DNA of 64,000 bases from Congeria kusceri (Eukaryota; Mollusca; Bivalvia; Myida; Dreissenidae), in contig CM051025.1 of the NCBI GenBank assembly GCA_027627225.1, forward strand, positions 51,582,181-51,646,180, in the 5' to 3' direction. Shown in pieces: positions 1 through 12,600 of this stretch. The position numbers were made by a program, and so were the translations under genes. Below the pieces are notes generated by a model. It did not search any database, had not been told where the DNA came from, and worked only from the letters and a program-made list of their open reading frames with translations. How positions within the stretch are numbered: position 1 is the first letter of the stretch; every line of letters starts with the position of its first letter.

Positions 1-1771
1 AAGACACAGAACTAACCAGATATGCATCTCCCGTAGGGATACTGACGCAAGATGGTCATGTTGTTGCGTATGCCAGCCGTGCATTGACGCCAACAGAGAC
101 AAGATACAGCCAAACTGAGCGCGAAGCGCTTACTGTGGTCTGGGCTTGCGAACATTTCGGTATGTACCTACATGGAGCCCCACCATTTACCATTGTTACA
201 GACCACAAACCACTAGAAACAATCTGGGAAAAGAAACAACAACCATTACGTATTGAACGATGGGGATTGCGTCTACAACCATTCAAACTGAAAATTGTTT
301 ATAAACCTGGAAAAGACAATCCGTCTGACTATATGTCACGCCATCCTTTGAAGTACGTTGAACAGAGAAATTTAGCTGAGGAATTTGTGTCATTCATTGC
401 AAACTAGGCGGGGCCGAACGCAATGACATTAGATGAAGTGAAAATGGCTTTGATTAAGGACAAAACAATCCAGAAAGCGATAGAATATACAAAGAATAGA
501 AAATGGAACAAAATAAAAACATTGAATGACCCAGAGCTTGATAAGGAAGAGTTGTTATCATTACGAAATGTGAAGGACGAATTGACAGTAAATTGTGAAA
601 CTGTTTTGTTGCGGAACGACAAAATAGTAATGTCAAAATCGCTTCGAGCACAAGCAATAAAGCTAGGTCATGAAGGACACCAGGGTGTGTAACGCACAAA
701 GAGCTACATTAGGTCCAAAGTATGGTTTCCCAATCTAAATGAACACATCGAAGAGGCTGTCAAGAATTGCGTGGCTTGTCAAGCGAATACACGGGAACCA
801 AAACCGAGGGAACCACTGAAAATGTCTGAAATGCCACTGGGACCATGGGAGAACTTAAGTGCGGACTTTTGTGGACCATTAGATACTGGAGAATATCTGT
901 TTGTCATGATGGACGAATATTCGCGATTCCAAGTAGTGGAAATAGTCAAATCGGTTTCAGCCAATACTGTTATTCTAGTACTTGACAGAGTTATATCGAT
1001 GTTTGAAGTGCCAAAAGTAATCAAAACGGACAACGGTAGCCCGTTTAATAGCAAACAATTCGACGACTACGCAAATTACATTAGATTTATACACAGAAAA
1101 ATCACGCCGCGATGGCCTAGAGCAAACACGCAAGCAGAAAGTTTCAACAAGCTGGTCATGAAATGTGTTAAATCGGCATGCCTTGAAGGAAAAAACTGGA
1201 AACACGAGTTATTCCGATTCCTTAGACAATACAGAGCAACTCCACACACGGCAACAGGCTACATGCCATTTCGTTTAATGTTCCAGCAAGAACCGAACAC
1301 ACGACTGCCGGAAGGTACATTCAGGGACAGGAGCATCGACGAACAAGCGAGGAGGACCGATGAAGAAACAAAATCAAGGAGTAAATCCGATCAGGATGCA
1401 CTGAACAATACACGCCATATACGATTGACGTAGGCGATAAAGTGATAATCGAAAATGACAATAAAGAAAAAATGACCCCATTCTATAAGCCACAACAGTA
1501 TACGGTAACACGCAAACAAGGGTCTATGATTACTGCAGAAAGGCACGGACATAAAAGAACACGGAATTCATCAGCCATGAAAAAGGTTCGTGGGAACCTA
1601 GATCAATCCAAGGCACCCATCGCAGGAACAGGTGGTGGTGGTTGCGACGACGATGAAGATGACTTCATGGTAGAAATGGAGAGACATCACAATCGTCGAA
1701 ACAACGCGGATGTCAATAGACCGAGACAAGAGAGACACGCGCCGGATTACCTGCGTGACTATGTGTGGTAG
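1..1771 (+). pseudogene. Ty3/gypsy-like retrotransposon pol remnant (RNase H, zinc finger, integrase)
   Basis: This is the 3' part of an LTR-retrotransposon polyprotein; the upstream part lies outside the window. From base 3 one frame reads an RNase H region (AYASRALTPTE, YSQTEREAL). After a TAG at 405-407 comes a linker and an HHCC zinc finger (GHEGHQG at its start, NCVACQ at its end) broken by TAA at 690-692. The integrase core follows and shows three acidic catalytic positions in SADFCGPL, KTDNGSPF and NTQAESFNK. A frameshift near 1410 moves the C-terminal region (VGDKVIIEN, QGSMITAERHG) into another frame that ends at TAG 1769-1771. Two stops and a frameshift mean a dead copy. Clade assignment is from motif order only. 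Confidence 0.9.
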
Positions 1772-2286
1772 AATGAACTGGATGTTAAATTACCATAGAA
1801 ACATGTTAGACTCTATTATATCATGTTTCTGTAAAATAAAATCTATTTAATTAACATTTTATTTACTTCATTTTCAGATTTGGATATCACATTGTTAGAA
1901 CATACAATTTTGGGAACAGCAAGTATCATAATTAACTTGTACAGTGTAAATGTTTGATATTGCTCATGTAGAAGAGATCTGTAGTAGTAGTGCTATCTTT
2001 GACCAGCCCACTGCATGCTATGCTAGTCCCTAATTAATGATATCAGCTGTCTAAATGTTGATAAAATGTTGTCTGGAATATTTAGGAATGTTATTCTACA
2101 GTTAGATTCATTTACATTATTCCAACGTTTCATAGTTTAAATATGAATGATTTAATATATTCGATAACAATCTCAATTCTATATGTATATGATCTATCCA
2201 TGTCATTATGCATAGTTTTGATTATGAAATTATTGTTAATATTTGCAAGGAAACTAAAGCTAACGTTTAAACTGATTGGAGGAGGA
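1772..2286. other. Untranslated tail of the retrotransposon
   Basis: AT-rich DNA between the end of the integrase frame and the probable LTR. I see no envelope-like frame. It ends in the purine-rich run GGAGGAGGA, which could be the polypurine tract that primes plus-strand synthesis. Confidence 0.4.
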
Positions 2287-2453
2287 TGTTGTATCCTGTG
2301 TGAATTAATAGTCAGAGACCGTCAATTCATTATTACCCAGCATGCATTAAACCAGACCAGACGTCCTGTATAATCCGAGGAATAAAGATGCCTGAAACCC
2401 GCTATGTGTGTTGTGTTCCATAAAACCCGCCTCTATGACACAAAGACATAACA
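2287..2453 (+). repeat. Probable 3' LTR
   Basis: The block starts TGTTGTATCC directly after a purine run and ends GACATAACA, giving the TG...CA ends (here TGTT/AACA) expected of an LTR. It contains AATAAAG at 2381, a possible polyadenylation signal. The 5' LTR is not in the window, so the boundaries cannot be confirmed by comparison. A second purine run (AAGAGGGGGAGGAG, near 2471) is an alternative polypurine tract and would place the LTR elsewhere. Confidence 0.45.
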
Positions 2454-2526
2454 GCCGGTCACTGAAAAATTAAGAGGGGGAGGAGACGTATAGTGATTAG
2501 CCTATAAAACACTGCTGTTGGGCTAA

Positions 2527-2725
2527 CCTTTAAGCAAAGTGGTTAAAGTGTTTGCCTCTCATGTAGAGGATCCGACTTCGAGTTCAAACCTTGCAGGTGC
2601 TTTGTACTTATTCACTTGAAGAGAATTATGTGGGTAATGACCATAATTATAGAGGCAAATTCCGATGCACTCAACAATAAAAATTACCACACACATAAAC
2701 ATCACCTAACAAATTGTGCTAGGCA
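2527..2725 (+). repeat. tRNA-derived SINE-like sequence
   Basis: AAGCAAAGTGGTTAAAG resembles an RNA polymerase III A box and GAGTTCAAACC, about 50 bases on, a B box. An unrelated body follows. The cloverleaf is degraded, so this is a SINE rather than a tRNA gene. The 3' end is uncertain. Confidence 0.45.
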
Positions 2726-3390
2726 TGAGCCGCGTGACCATCATGGGTAGGGCAGTTAACAAACAGCAAATAAGTAAATGTCTAGACGCTCATGACATTG
2801 ATACTTGAAAAGATACGCCCATCCAACACGATTATAATATTTTTTAAAACGGAAATTTGCCTGAAATAGCACAAAATATGTTATTGCGAATAATACTAGA
2901 TGCACATTCGATCTGTTCATGTACTAACCGCTAAAACTATGACATTTTAAACAAAACTATATCTGTATATATTTTGCAGACATTTATTTCCTGTTCCATT
3001 ACGCATGCGCCTGAACAATTGCTGTCAGTAGCCTAAGCGAAAGTGAAAATATGCTCGGAAATATATAAACGAGTTATTTTAATCGCAACAAAGAATATAA
3101 GTTAATATGTAACGGTTATCACATCTGTTGATTTTGTTTTGTTTTGAATGACTGTTTTTGTAATCTGAATTAACGCATATGAATAATTTCCTTTCAGTAT
3201 CCCGAAAAGCCTTTTAATAGGTAGGTGCAGCAATAATCGCGCACCTGTTTCCGGCTCTGTTGCTCGGGTAAACAACTTCTCATCTCTCACAAGGGTTGCT
3301 TTTTTAATTCATTAGAAATTAAAAACATGTTAACATAATAACTTGAAATTGAAACATTTTTCATTACACCAGTGCCTTATAATCATTGCA
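2726..3390. other. Upstream region of the 3391 gene, no feature seen
   Basis: AT-rich DNA. I see no clear TATA box or upstream coding exon. A short ATG reading frame (ATG at 3327, three codons then stop) precedes the start codon of the next gene. Confidence 0.4.
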
Positions 3391-3683
3391 ATGGCTACTG
3401 GTCACATATTACCAGGTTATGGGACCCCTGTCACTAGATTAAGGAGAGCTCAAAGTGCCATCCCATTGGATAAGAATAAACTTAAGGAGCTCGCTGAGAG
3501 AAATGTTGGTAAACTTGAGAGAAGGACATTGGAGAGTATACGAGAAAATGCACGTAATGCATGGCTAGCGCCAAACTATCATCCGACAACGTACAATTCA
3601 TTTCATCATCAATTACAACTGGACGAGCCGACTGAACCCCGTCCTACGTCACCAAGTAGACGTCATAAACCTCACCCCAAACC
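3391..3683 (+). CDS. Exon 1 of the 3391 gene
   Basis: Starts at ATG in a good context (GCAATGG) and encodes about 97 residues, including RLRRAQSAIPLDKNK and an Arg/Lys/Glu-rich helix (ELAERNVGKLERR). It ends ...CCCCAAACC before donor GTGAGT, leaving two bases of a codon. Reading through the donor meets TGA at once, which supports the splice. Confidence 0.75.
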
Positions 3684-6600
3684 GTGAGTATGACTTAAAT
3701 ATATTTTAAAAATTCCAACATGTAATATTTTAATGGGTCGCAATAAACGTTGCTCATATGCATAAAGCGGTACTGAAATGTACACAGATTTTCGTCTTTT
3801 TATTTCGTGCTATGCGGTGAATGAGTGGAGAATACCAGTTAATGATAACCCTATCATTTCACTCTAGGTCGGGTGAAATGATAATGTTTGATCATTTAAC
3901 TTATAGTTGTATGGAACTACTTTTAACTTTGTTTTTATGTTTATTTGTTGAAAGTATTTGAATACCCAAATCGACATTGAAAACATTGACCTTTTTAAAC
4001 AACAGTAAACACATAACAAAGTTTAATACAAATATAATTAAGCGACAATGACGCAGTAAGTGTGGCACTATATTCTCAGTGATCTACAATTTTGTTATAA
4101 GAATGACGTTATATTTTTGACGTCATAATATTAAAAAAAAGTGACGCTTCAGAATATCTCGTGCATTTTTTAAATTTATTGTTCAAAAGCATGACATTAA
4201 AAAGAAAATTTGTTTTGAGTAAGATCATTTTTTATTTCATTCGTGGTCATAGAAACTAGATATTTTCACTTATGGCTGCGCCACTCATGAACGTATTGTT
4301 TCTATGACCGCTTATGAAATAAGATATGATCTTACACTGCATTAAACAAATATCCTCTATATCACTTGATAATTATGTTTTTCAGCGTAGCTGTCTAAGA
4401 TAACTTTTGACCCAGATTTTCTTGCGATAATTATGCAGCGGGAAAATAGAATTGGGTAAATTTTCTAATTCTAATGAATGCAAACTTCGAACAATGGTTT
4501 AACGTATACCAATAACTGTTGCATACTTAAGGATTAACAATTTACATGACTGTTTACATAAGCGGTTAGTATAAAGTTGTAAACATATCTTCAACATATA
4601 CTCTAGAACTGAGGCTAATTATGAACGTATTTTCTCATTGTATGGCATAACAGAATGCTTTATTCATTCACGTCACAAAATAACTATTTTGTTTAGCCTA
4701 CATTTATATAAGCGGTACGCTCTATAATCAGCAATTGTGCAATGTTCCCATTCATAAATCTCATTCACAGTGTTGCCATTCCATGTAGCCCATTGATTCT
4801 CGCGAGTTCATCACATTCCAGAAACAGTAGTGTCATTCTAAAAATAGCGCGCGTAGCTAGCAACCGTTGTATATCTATGTTAATATAATCATACATGCAT
4901 CAATAATAGTGTTCAGAGAATCATAAACCTAAAAATTTCAATAAATGGGGAATTTATATTCATAAACTTACTGTTAATTTGAATTAAAATTGTGGTTACC
5001 GTTTATTAACAATTATTTATAATTGCATCTTTCTATCAACTTCTCCAGTAGATGTTATTTAATCTATAAAAAGATGCTACATTTTCTATAGATAAAATGT
5101 TATGAAAGAAGATTCGGAATACGTCGAATTGTTATTCGCGTAGCATGAATACACAATTTGCAATAATAATTATACACAGGAACTCTTGATATATCATATT
5201 TCTACTGATATAATTTCAAATCGTCATAGTCTAATGAATTTTTATGGTTGCGTTATCAAAAATAAAGTCTTAACATTCAATAATCTCTGAATGTTCGGAC
5301 AGTTCCCTGACTATTGCTTTTTATTGGTATACACAGTATAAATGCTTATTTGACTTCAGATTGTTATTATATTAGGTAACTAACATCTATGGTATATTAC
5401 CGGTACTATAAATAACTATATAGACTCATCTGATACATAATAATTTTAAATCATTTCCGAAATTATTTTCTTACATTGTTAATTTGTTAAATTGGCTTGA
5501 CAAATTCAGCTAACAATTATGTTAACCTAAATTATTTTGGTTATATATCACTGGTGAAACCATGGAGCTGTATGATTGGTTGATTCACAGCATAGATATT
5601 AATGATAATTTTATTAAATTTTAAAATAATCTGTTTATCTCAAATTAACTTTTGGGTCCGATAAGTTTTCTTATAGTGTCCGAAAAATCTGGGGTCCAAT
5701 AAGTTTCCTAATATTGGTGGGGACCAAAAAATCTGGGGTCTGAGAAGTCACGTAACCGATCATCTTGGCTGTCTGTTTAGGTAATTTTTAAATGACATCT
5801 CAATATTAATTTCAAAACCGATTGTCTTTTTTAAAGACATTTCTTTTTCTTTTATTTATGCATAATTTTAGCCTCAAGAAATAAAAAGGTACCAGTTACT
5901 TAATAAACTTTAACATTGCCTGAAACCAGAAATATACATTCATTGTTGTGTTCATATCCATGTTCATACTCCTACTATAGATAAGTGTTTGGACATCGAC
6001 TAGAAAAACCAATTGATCCCCAGTTCAAATGTTGGTATCGGTTCCGTAACCACTTCTGATACAATATATTATGACCTTGTTTCTTTAAACATTTGACAAA
6101 TCTATATATAATTTTAATATATTAACACTGTGGTCATTCATGGTACTTTCCCAGGCATAAGAAAACTAGTAGTAAAACCGATATGAATTAATTGTAATAT
6201 ACATGATGACCTGTTACATGCATGTGCAACATTGATAATGGAAACTGTCTGTAAATAATGCAGCTTGAACTACTATAACCAAAGTAAATACAAAATGCTC
6301 CTTCATGAAGCGCAATCATTATATGCATGAACCGTTACCTAAAGTTCATGATTTAGAGAATTGGGATATGGCTTATATATTCTTGGTCCATAGAAAATGC
6401 TATTTCACAATAATGTACTGACACTGGTAATTGGAAAATGGTAATTACAATCTTGGGCCCTACAAAATGCAATGTCATGATTTACAGAATTGGAATATAT
6501 GAATCACTGTTGTGGTCCATACCAAATGCAATGTCATGATTTTAAAGGTTCAGAGGTTCAGAATTTAAAATACAATCATAGTCCATACATAGTCCATACA

Positions 6601-9600
6601 TAGTCCGTACATAGTCCATACATAGTCCGTACACAATACAGTTCCGTAAGATAAAGATTTGAAATGTAGAAATTTATTATTATGCTTTTGGTTAAAAAAA
6701 ATGCAGATTTTACATTAAAATAATATGTTGTTTGTTTTCATTTTTGTTATCACATTTAAATACAGGTAAGTATGAATTGATGTTGTGATTGAGTTTCTGT
6801 AAAAGAAATTAACTTAATTGGCATCCACTTTTATGTTATAGGATTTTATATTATACATAATAAATAAAAGGATGAAAACATTAATAAAATATTTTTATTG
6901 ATGCAGACTTTTATCTAAGATAGTTGTATAGTTAAGACAATATTAAATTCCATCTCTAATGGTACAAAAGAATTAGGTTGAAATTAAAATATAATGGCAA
7001 CTATTGGTCTTATGCTGTATACGTCTTTGATTCATTATCTGAGTCTTTTCTTTCATATAGCTGGTTCTAATTAAATAGAGATATTGAATGTCTGCCACTG
7101 TACATGAACATTTAATAAATTTTGTGATTAAACAGAGCTGCATTCAGTGTTACTGAATGGTCCCATGGATAACATGAAGATATAGAAATGATGAATTCAG
7201 GTTTCATGAATGTGTTGCTATCTGCAATGATTATACACAATAACAGTCATTGATTACTGACAATGTAGTCTAAAACATGAGAAATTAATTACAAGTTGTA
7301 ACATACCTTGTGAACTTAGTTCTTGATACATGCAATATGTATAAACATATATAATGTTACGAGTTAGTTTGTGAATATTGACATCACACACAGTGTTTAT
7401 TAATCAAAATTCTAGCATGACACTTGCAGAGTTTTCTATAGATAAAGAACAAAATTCACTGTTGTTAAACTACCAATAAACAACCTGAAAAATAGTTCCA
7501 AAACTGTAAAATATAGTTCACATTGTAGTTGCAGAAATGTTGTCAGGTCACGTTACAGTCGATATAATTTTCGCATGATCATTGTTTATTGGCTAATAAA
7601 GATCGATTTGTCGTTATGATGCAGTATATTAAACCACTCTGGCTAATGCCCACATGGTTTAATAAACAAAGATAATGCGAAGACTATTTCTTACATAAAA
7701 TATCAAATATGGCCTGCTCTTAATATTTACAGATCTCTATTGCATAACGTAACCACACATATTGCATAATGTAACCACACATATTGCATAACGTAACCAC
7801 ACATATTGCATAACATAACCACACATATTGCATAATGTAACCACACATATTGCATAACATAACCACACATATTGCATAACGTAACCACACATATTCATCC
7901 TAATCTCAGTAAGACACAGTTTACTGAATGCATAATTTTGTTACAAGACATCTTGCACCTGAACAAAACCTAGTATAAATGAGGCGTGTCATGGGAAAAC
8001 CGGACTTAATACATGTGCATAAAGTGTTGTCCCGGATCAGCCTGTGCAGTCCGCACAGGCTGATCCAGGATGGCACTTTCCGCCTAAAGTGGATTTATGG
8101 TTAGAAGATACTTCCTTGAAACAGAAAATACCATAAAAGCGGAAAGTGCCATCCTGGATTAGCTTGTGCGGTCTGCACAGGCTAATCGGGGACGACACTT
8201 TACGCACATGCATTAAGACCGGTTTTCCCACGACGCGCCTCAAATATAGGAAATAATTCAAGCCCATAATAATGCTAATGGAGTTTATGATTGTTAGCTC
8301 AATGTGTTTGAGCTATATAGTTAGGTCTTATCAGGTTATGTTACACAGAAGGCTAGTACACAGCTAGAACTTTGCAAAAACTTTGACTAGTAGCAACTTA
8401 ACTGTCATCATTTGACAAATTATATAGTTTATACATCTGTTAAGGTTAGTAGAGTCTTAATTTTCCTGACCCCTTTAATTCCAAAGTCTGTATCCACGCC
8501 TGTATTGTATCATGATGTTTAATGATTTAGCAATGCTGCTTTCAGTGTGTTCCTGATTAATCGTCTTCATTACGTTCCTGGCTACCACAACCCAGACACC
8601 ACTGTTGGAAAGGAAGTCTTTAGGGGTACTTATTAGTTTTTTATCTAGATTTTTTTGCTATAGCATTTCAGCAGACAGATATGCTCTCTTCCGTTGAACT
8701 TCATGTGTGCAACTTTATTAGAGAGTATTATGTTTCTAAATACAATTTACTTTTTTTAAGTCATTTTATGGCTGCTTTTTTTAGAATTATTGCATAAACA
8801 TTTGTATAACTACTGTACAAAAGAATCTAGAATTCATGAGTACTTGTTATAATATTAAGGGAGATCACTTGTATGAGTTTTAGGTATGAAGACTGCCCTA
8901 ACCCTAAACCTAGTTAATATAATGATGCCTATGCTCTGTAAAAATGTCACATTATAGTTTTGAAATATGAAACAACTTTACATCTAAATCTTTAGACACC
9001 ATGTGACATCCCTATACCACAGTTTATTAATTGCTATATTTAACAGTTACCTGCCTGATGACGGATAAAATTTCATATGAGGCGCGTCGTGGGAAAGCTG
9101 GGCTTAATGCATGTGCGTAAAGTGTTATCCCGGATTAGCCTGTGCAGTCAGCACAGGCTAATCCGGGATGGCACTTTCCGCTTTAATGGTATTTTCTGTT
9201 TTAATGAAGTGTCTTCTAGCCACAAATCCACATTAGGTGGAAAGTTTCGTCCCGGATAATCCTGGACGACACTTTACGCACTTGCATTAAGACCGGTTTT
9301 CTCACGACGCGCCACATATATACCTGATTTCCATATTGATGGGATAACATAGCACACATGTTTTGTAACCTGATTATTCCTTGTTTGACAGTTGATGACA
9401 GCTATCCGGAGGAAGAAAGGCAATTGAGACGTCATCAGCGTGAGAAGTTCAAGGCAATGCCACACAACGGAGCGATAGACCAGTACAACGAACCATATGT
9501 AAGAATGTTTTCATGTTGTTTTTAGAAAGTTATTAGTTAAGATTATGCATAAAAGTATATTGTGAGATGAAGTTAAAACAGCAGCGTTAAAGAGGTGACA

Positions 9601-12600
9601 GCCTTTATACGCCTGAAATAATTGTATGAATAGTTGTTAATGTTTTACAAAATCTAAGATGTAGTTATGTCCTAGTATTTATTATACCCTTGATATCCAA
9701 TTCTCTAAACGTGATGATTCAAATCACAAAAGTTTAAAGCTCTTGTGTGTTTTAAACCCTATGGTCCTTTACTTGTATCATGATATACCTCTGACATTCC
9801 TATGTGTTATTCCTAGGCCCCTCTAACAGACGGTGTGGGACCCGTTGAAGCCTGGGGGGCCCAGGCCTGGATGAAAACTGCAGACGATGACTGTAAGTGT
9901 AACCAATGGAAACACAGCACAAATATTAAACTTTGAATATATCACATACTTGGCAGTTAAAAAATTAGTGATTGCCTCATACTAGATAAATTTGGCCAGT
10001 AGTTTGTATTTGGAGATATATTATTCAACTATTGTAATGTATGTTGATGTTAAATATGGAAAATATAATGTATTTCTAGCTGTATTTGGTTGATCTACCA
10101 ATGTTTCCATTTACCATTAAGTTTTTGAACATTATATTGGTTGAAATTGTTGGCAAGAAATTCACTGTAACATGCTGTTACACAGAAACTCATAAATATG
10201 ATAATACAGACATGTAAGGTATAGACATTATACATGGAAATACTGTATATTCTCTAATTTACGCATTTGACTAAAGATACTAAAATAATTCCTTCCTTGT
10301 GAATACTCAACTTGTACCTGCTTTCAGACCAACACGAGGTTGTCAATGCTATCAGGGACTATAGGGACATGGAGCTGTTTAATGTGCCAAAGGTAGGTGA
10401 AGTATTGTTGAAGTCAGCCCCCTTTTAACTTTCTCTGATTTGAGAAGCCATATTAGTTGATACTTTGTCATTATGTCAGCGATTCTTGGTAATCATACTT
10501 GGCTACTTAAAATTGCTTTGCTAATTCATGTGTTCAAAAATCCTTATTTACAATATTAGAGCACTTCATTATCCATTTTACTGACATTATTCATTGTACA
10601 TGTTTGATGTATATACATGTATAATAGTTCTAAAATAAATGTATTTATCTAAAAGTGAGGATTTCCAGTCATTTTTCTGTTGATCCTTAAAATATACAGC
10701 CAAAATAAAGACACAAATTAAAATTTTCCTTATGGATCTAAATGTGGAAGTTTACATCAACTCATGGTGTCCAATGTCATTTATTGTCGATTTATACTAG
10801 AACAATTTCTTCACATATAGTTCCATGCTAGCTTTACCTAAAAACAAAATAGCCAATGGCTACTAAAATAATTATAAATCTGACATTATTTGAAAATGAG
10901 ACATTCATGTATTTTCAACTTTTATAAAAAATTAAGCAAAATGACATTTGATTTTGCGAAATCAGACATTTATCTTAGTGCCAACATAGCGTTCATATTC
11001 ATCTGAATTATTTTCTCTCATTGATTTTACCCTGTTCTGTTTCTCTTGCTAAGTGCTGAAACTTATTTTGAAATAATATTGATTTTATCACTGGTATCTA
11101 ATTAATTATTATAAAGCTTTGAATTATCTATGAGTTTCATTTATGAGTTTTATTGGCCGATGTTTTTATCTTGTGATCTTCTATACAATTTCATCAGGAC
11201 TTCATACGTGAGAACATCTGCTCTTGATTTTGTGTGCCTCAGCATGTTTCAGGTGAAAATAAGTTTATGAATCATGAGGACCAACGACCACCACAGGCAG
11301 TGGTATCTGAGCAGGATGAAACTTTGAAACTGGCCGATGAAACCATTGAAAGTAATCCAGCAGAAAATTCTACTAAAACTCAGGTCCAGACAGATACTGG
11401 TTATGATATGAACACGGCCAAGGAACACATGAAACAGTACTTTGAGGTGAAGTCTAATATGGAGGAATCTGTAGCCGAAAAGTGGCGTCAATGGCAAGAG
11501 AATTATAACAAAACTATTGAAAAACATACTGCTGAAAATGCTTGGAGTAACAAAATGAGCCAAAAGGATGAAAATAAACTCTCACAGACAGAAACTAATG
11601 CTGGTTGTGCTGATAATTTCAAACAAAATAAAGTTAAAGACAAGGTTAGTAATAAACCCACTTTTTCAAACAGACCCAAAAGTGCTTATGTATCATCAAG
11701 TAAAACAAATAGTGGAACCGTTACTAACGCAGATATTTTTCAAGGAGTCTGTAGCAAAAATAAGAACCAACCAAGCATTGTGGAAACACACAAAAATAAA
11801 ACTGATATGAAACCAGAAAGGCCAAAAAGTGTCACATCATTTAAACCAAACAATCAATTGCTATTATCAAGTAAAGAATCAAAGGCTGAAAACAAACATT
11901 GCAACGAAGGAAAGAACACTGATGCAAATACTATGGGTATGCATGTATCGAAAAACACAAATGGTATCGGAAAGAATGCAAATTCTCAGAACAGAATGGC
12001 CACCACTCCAATTTCTAAGCCAGGAGATAAAAAGGTGTCCCTAAAGAGACCTCAGAGTGCTGTTGCATTGCAAAGTTCTCAAAATGAGAAAGGAAATTTA
12101 AAACATAACTCTGGTAATAACAATATAGCAACTAAAGACACAAACAAGGTAACCAATGCTGACATTTTCAAGAGCGTTGTTCAGGGACCAAAGCTTTCAT
12201 GTGATACCTCTAAACATAATAATGCCTTTCATTCAGGAAAAGCAAATGCTCATATTAATGTCAAATCCCAAACAAGACCGTCAACCTGTGACACTTTGAA
12301 AAACAATGAAATATTTAAGCAGATTGTGAAGGCATCTGATGCAAAGAACTACAAGAACACAGAGAAGAAAGGTGCCAAAGTGGTTGTTGTAAAAAAGAAC
12401 CAAGGTGAACCAAGAAATAATTCTGAGCATGTCAGAAATGATACCAGTAATCAAAAGGAGCTGGTTGTAGCTGTGAACATGGGCTTGTCAGACAAAGAGG
12501 AGGAGTTGATGCGGCAGATAATTGACAAGTACATACTGGATAACTACAGCAATGGTGAATGGCTACACTGGTTGCATGATGAGTCATACCTTACCCAGGT

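Larger units (their letters stand above)
3684..9401. other. Intron 1 (5.7 kb)
   Basis: Non-coding. It holds an inverted-repeat element (4220-4334), one copy of the 0.73-kb repeat (4381-5108), degenerate TCTGGGGTCC repeats near 5640-5755, short tandem repeats (6348-6640, 7739-7892), a repeat shared with 34030 (7430-7690) and two palindromic MITEs. The rest is AT-rich and unremarkable. Confidence 0.7.
9499..11242. other. Introns 2-4 region
   Basis: Three introns (9499-9816, 9893-10327, 10393-11242) flank two small exons. They are AT-rich and I see no repeat or RNA gene in them. Intron 4 ends in two alternative acceptors, after 11197 and after 11242. Confidence 0.65.

Noticed and set aside
7739..7892. 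CRISPR-like array
   Set aside because: Head-to-tail 22-bp units without spacers in an animal genome; a plain minisatellite.
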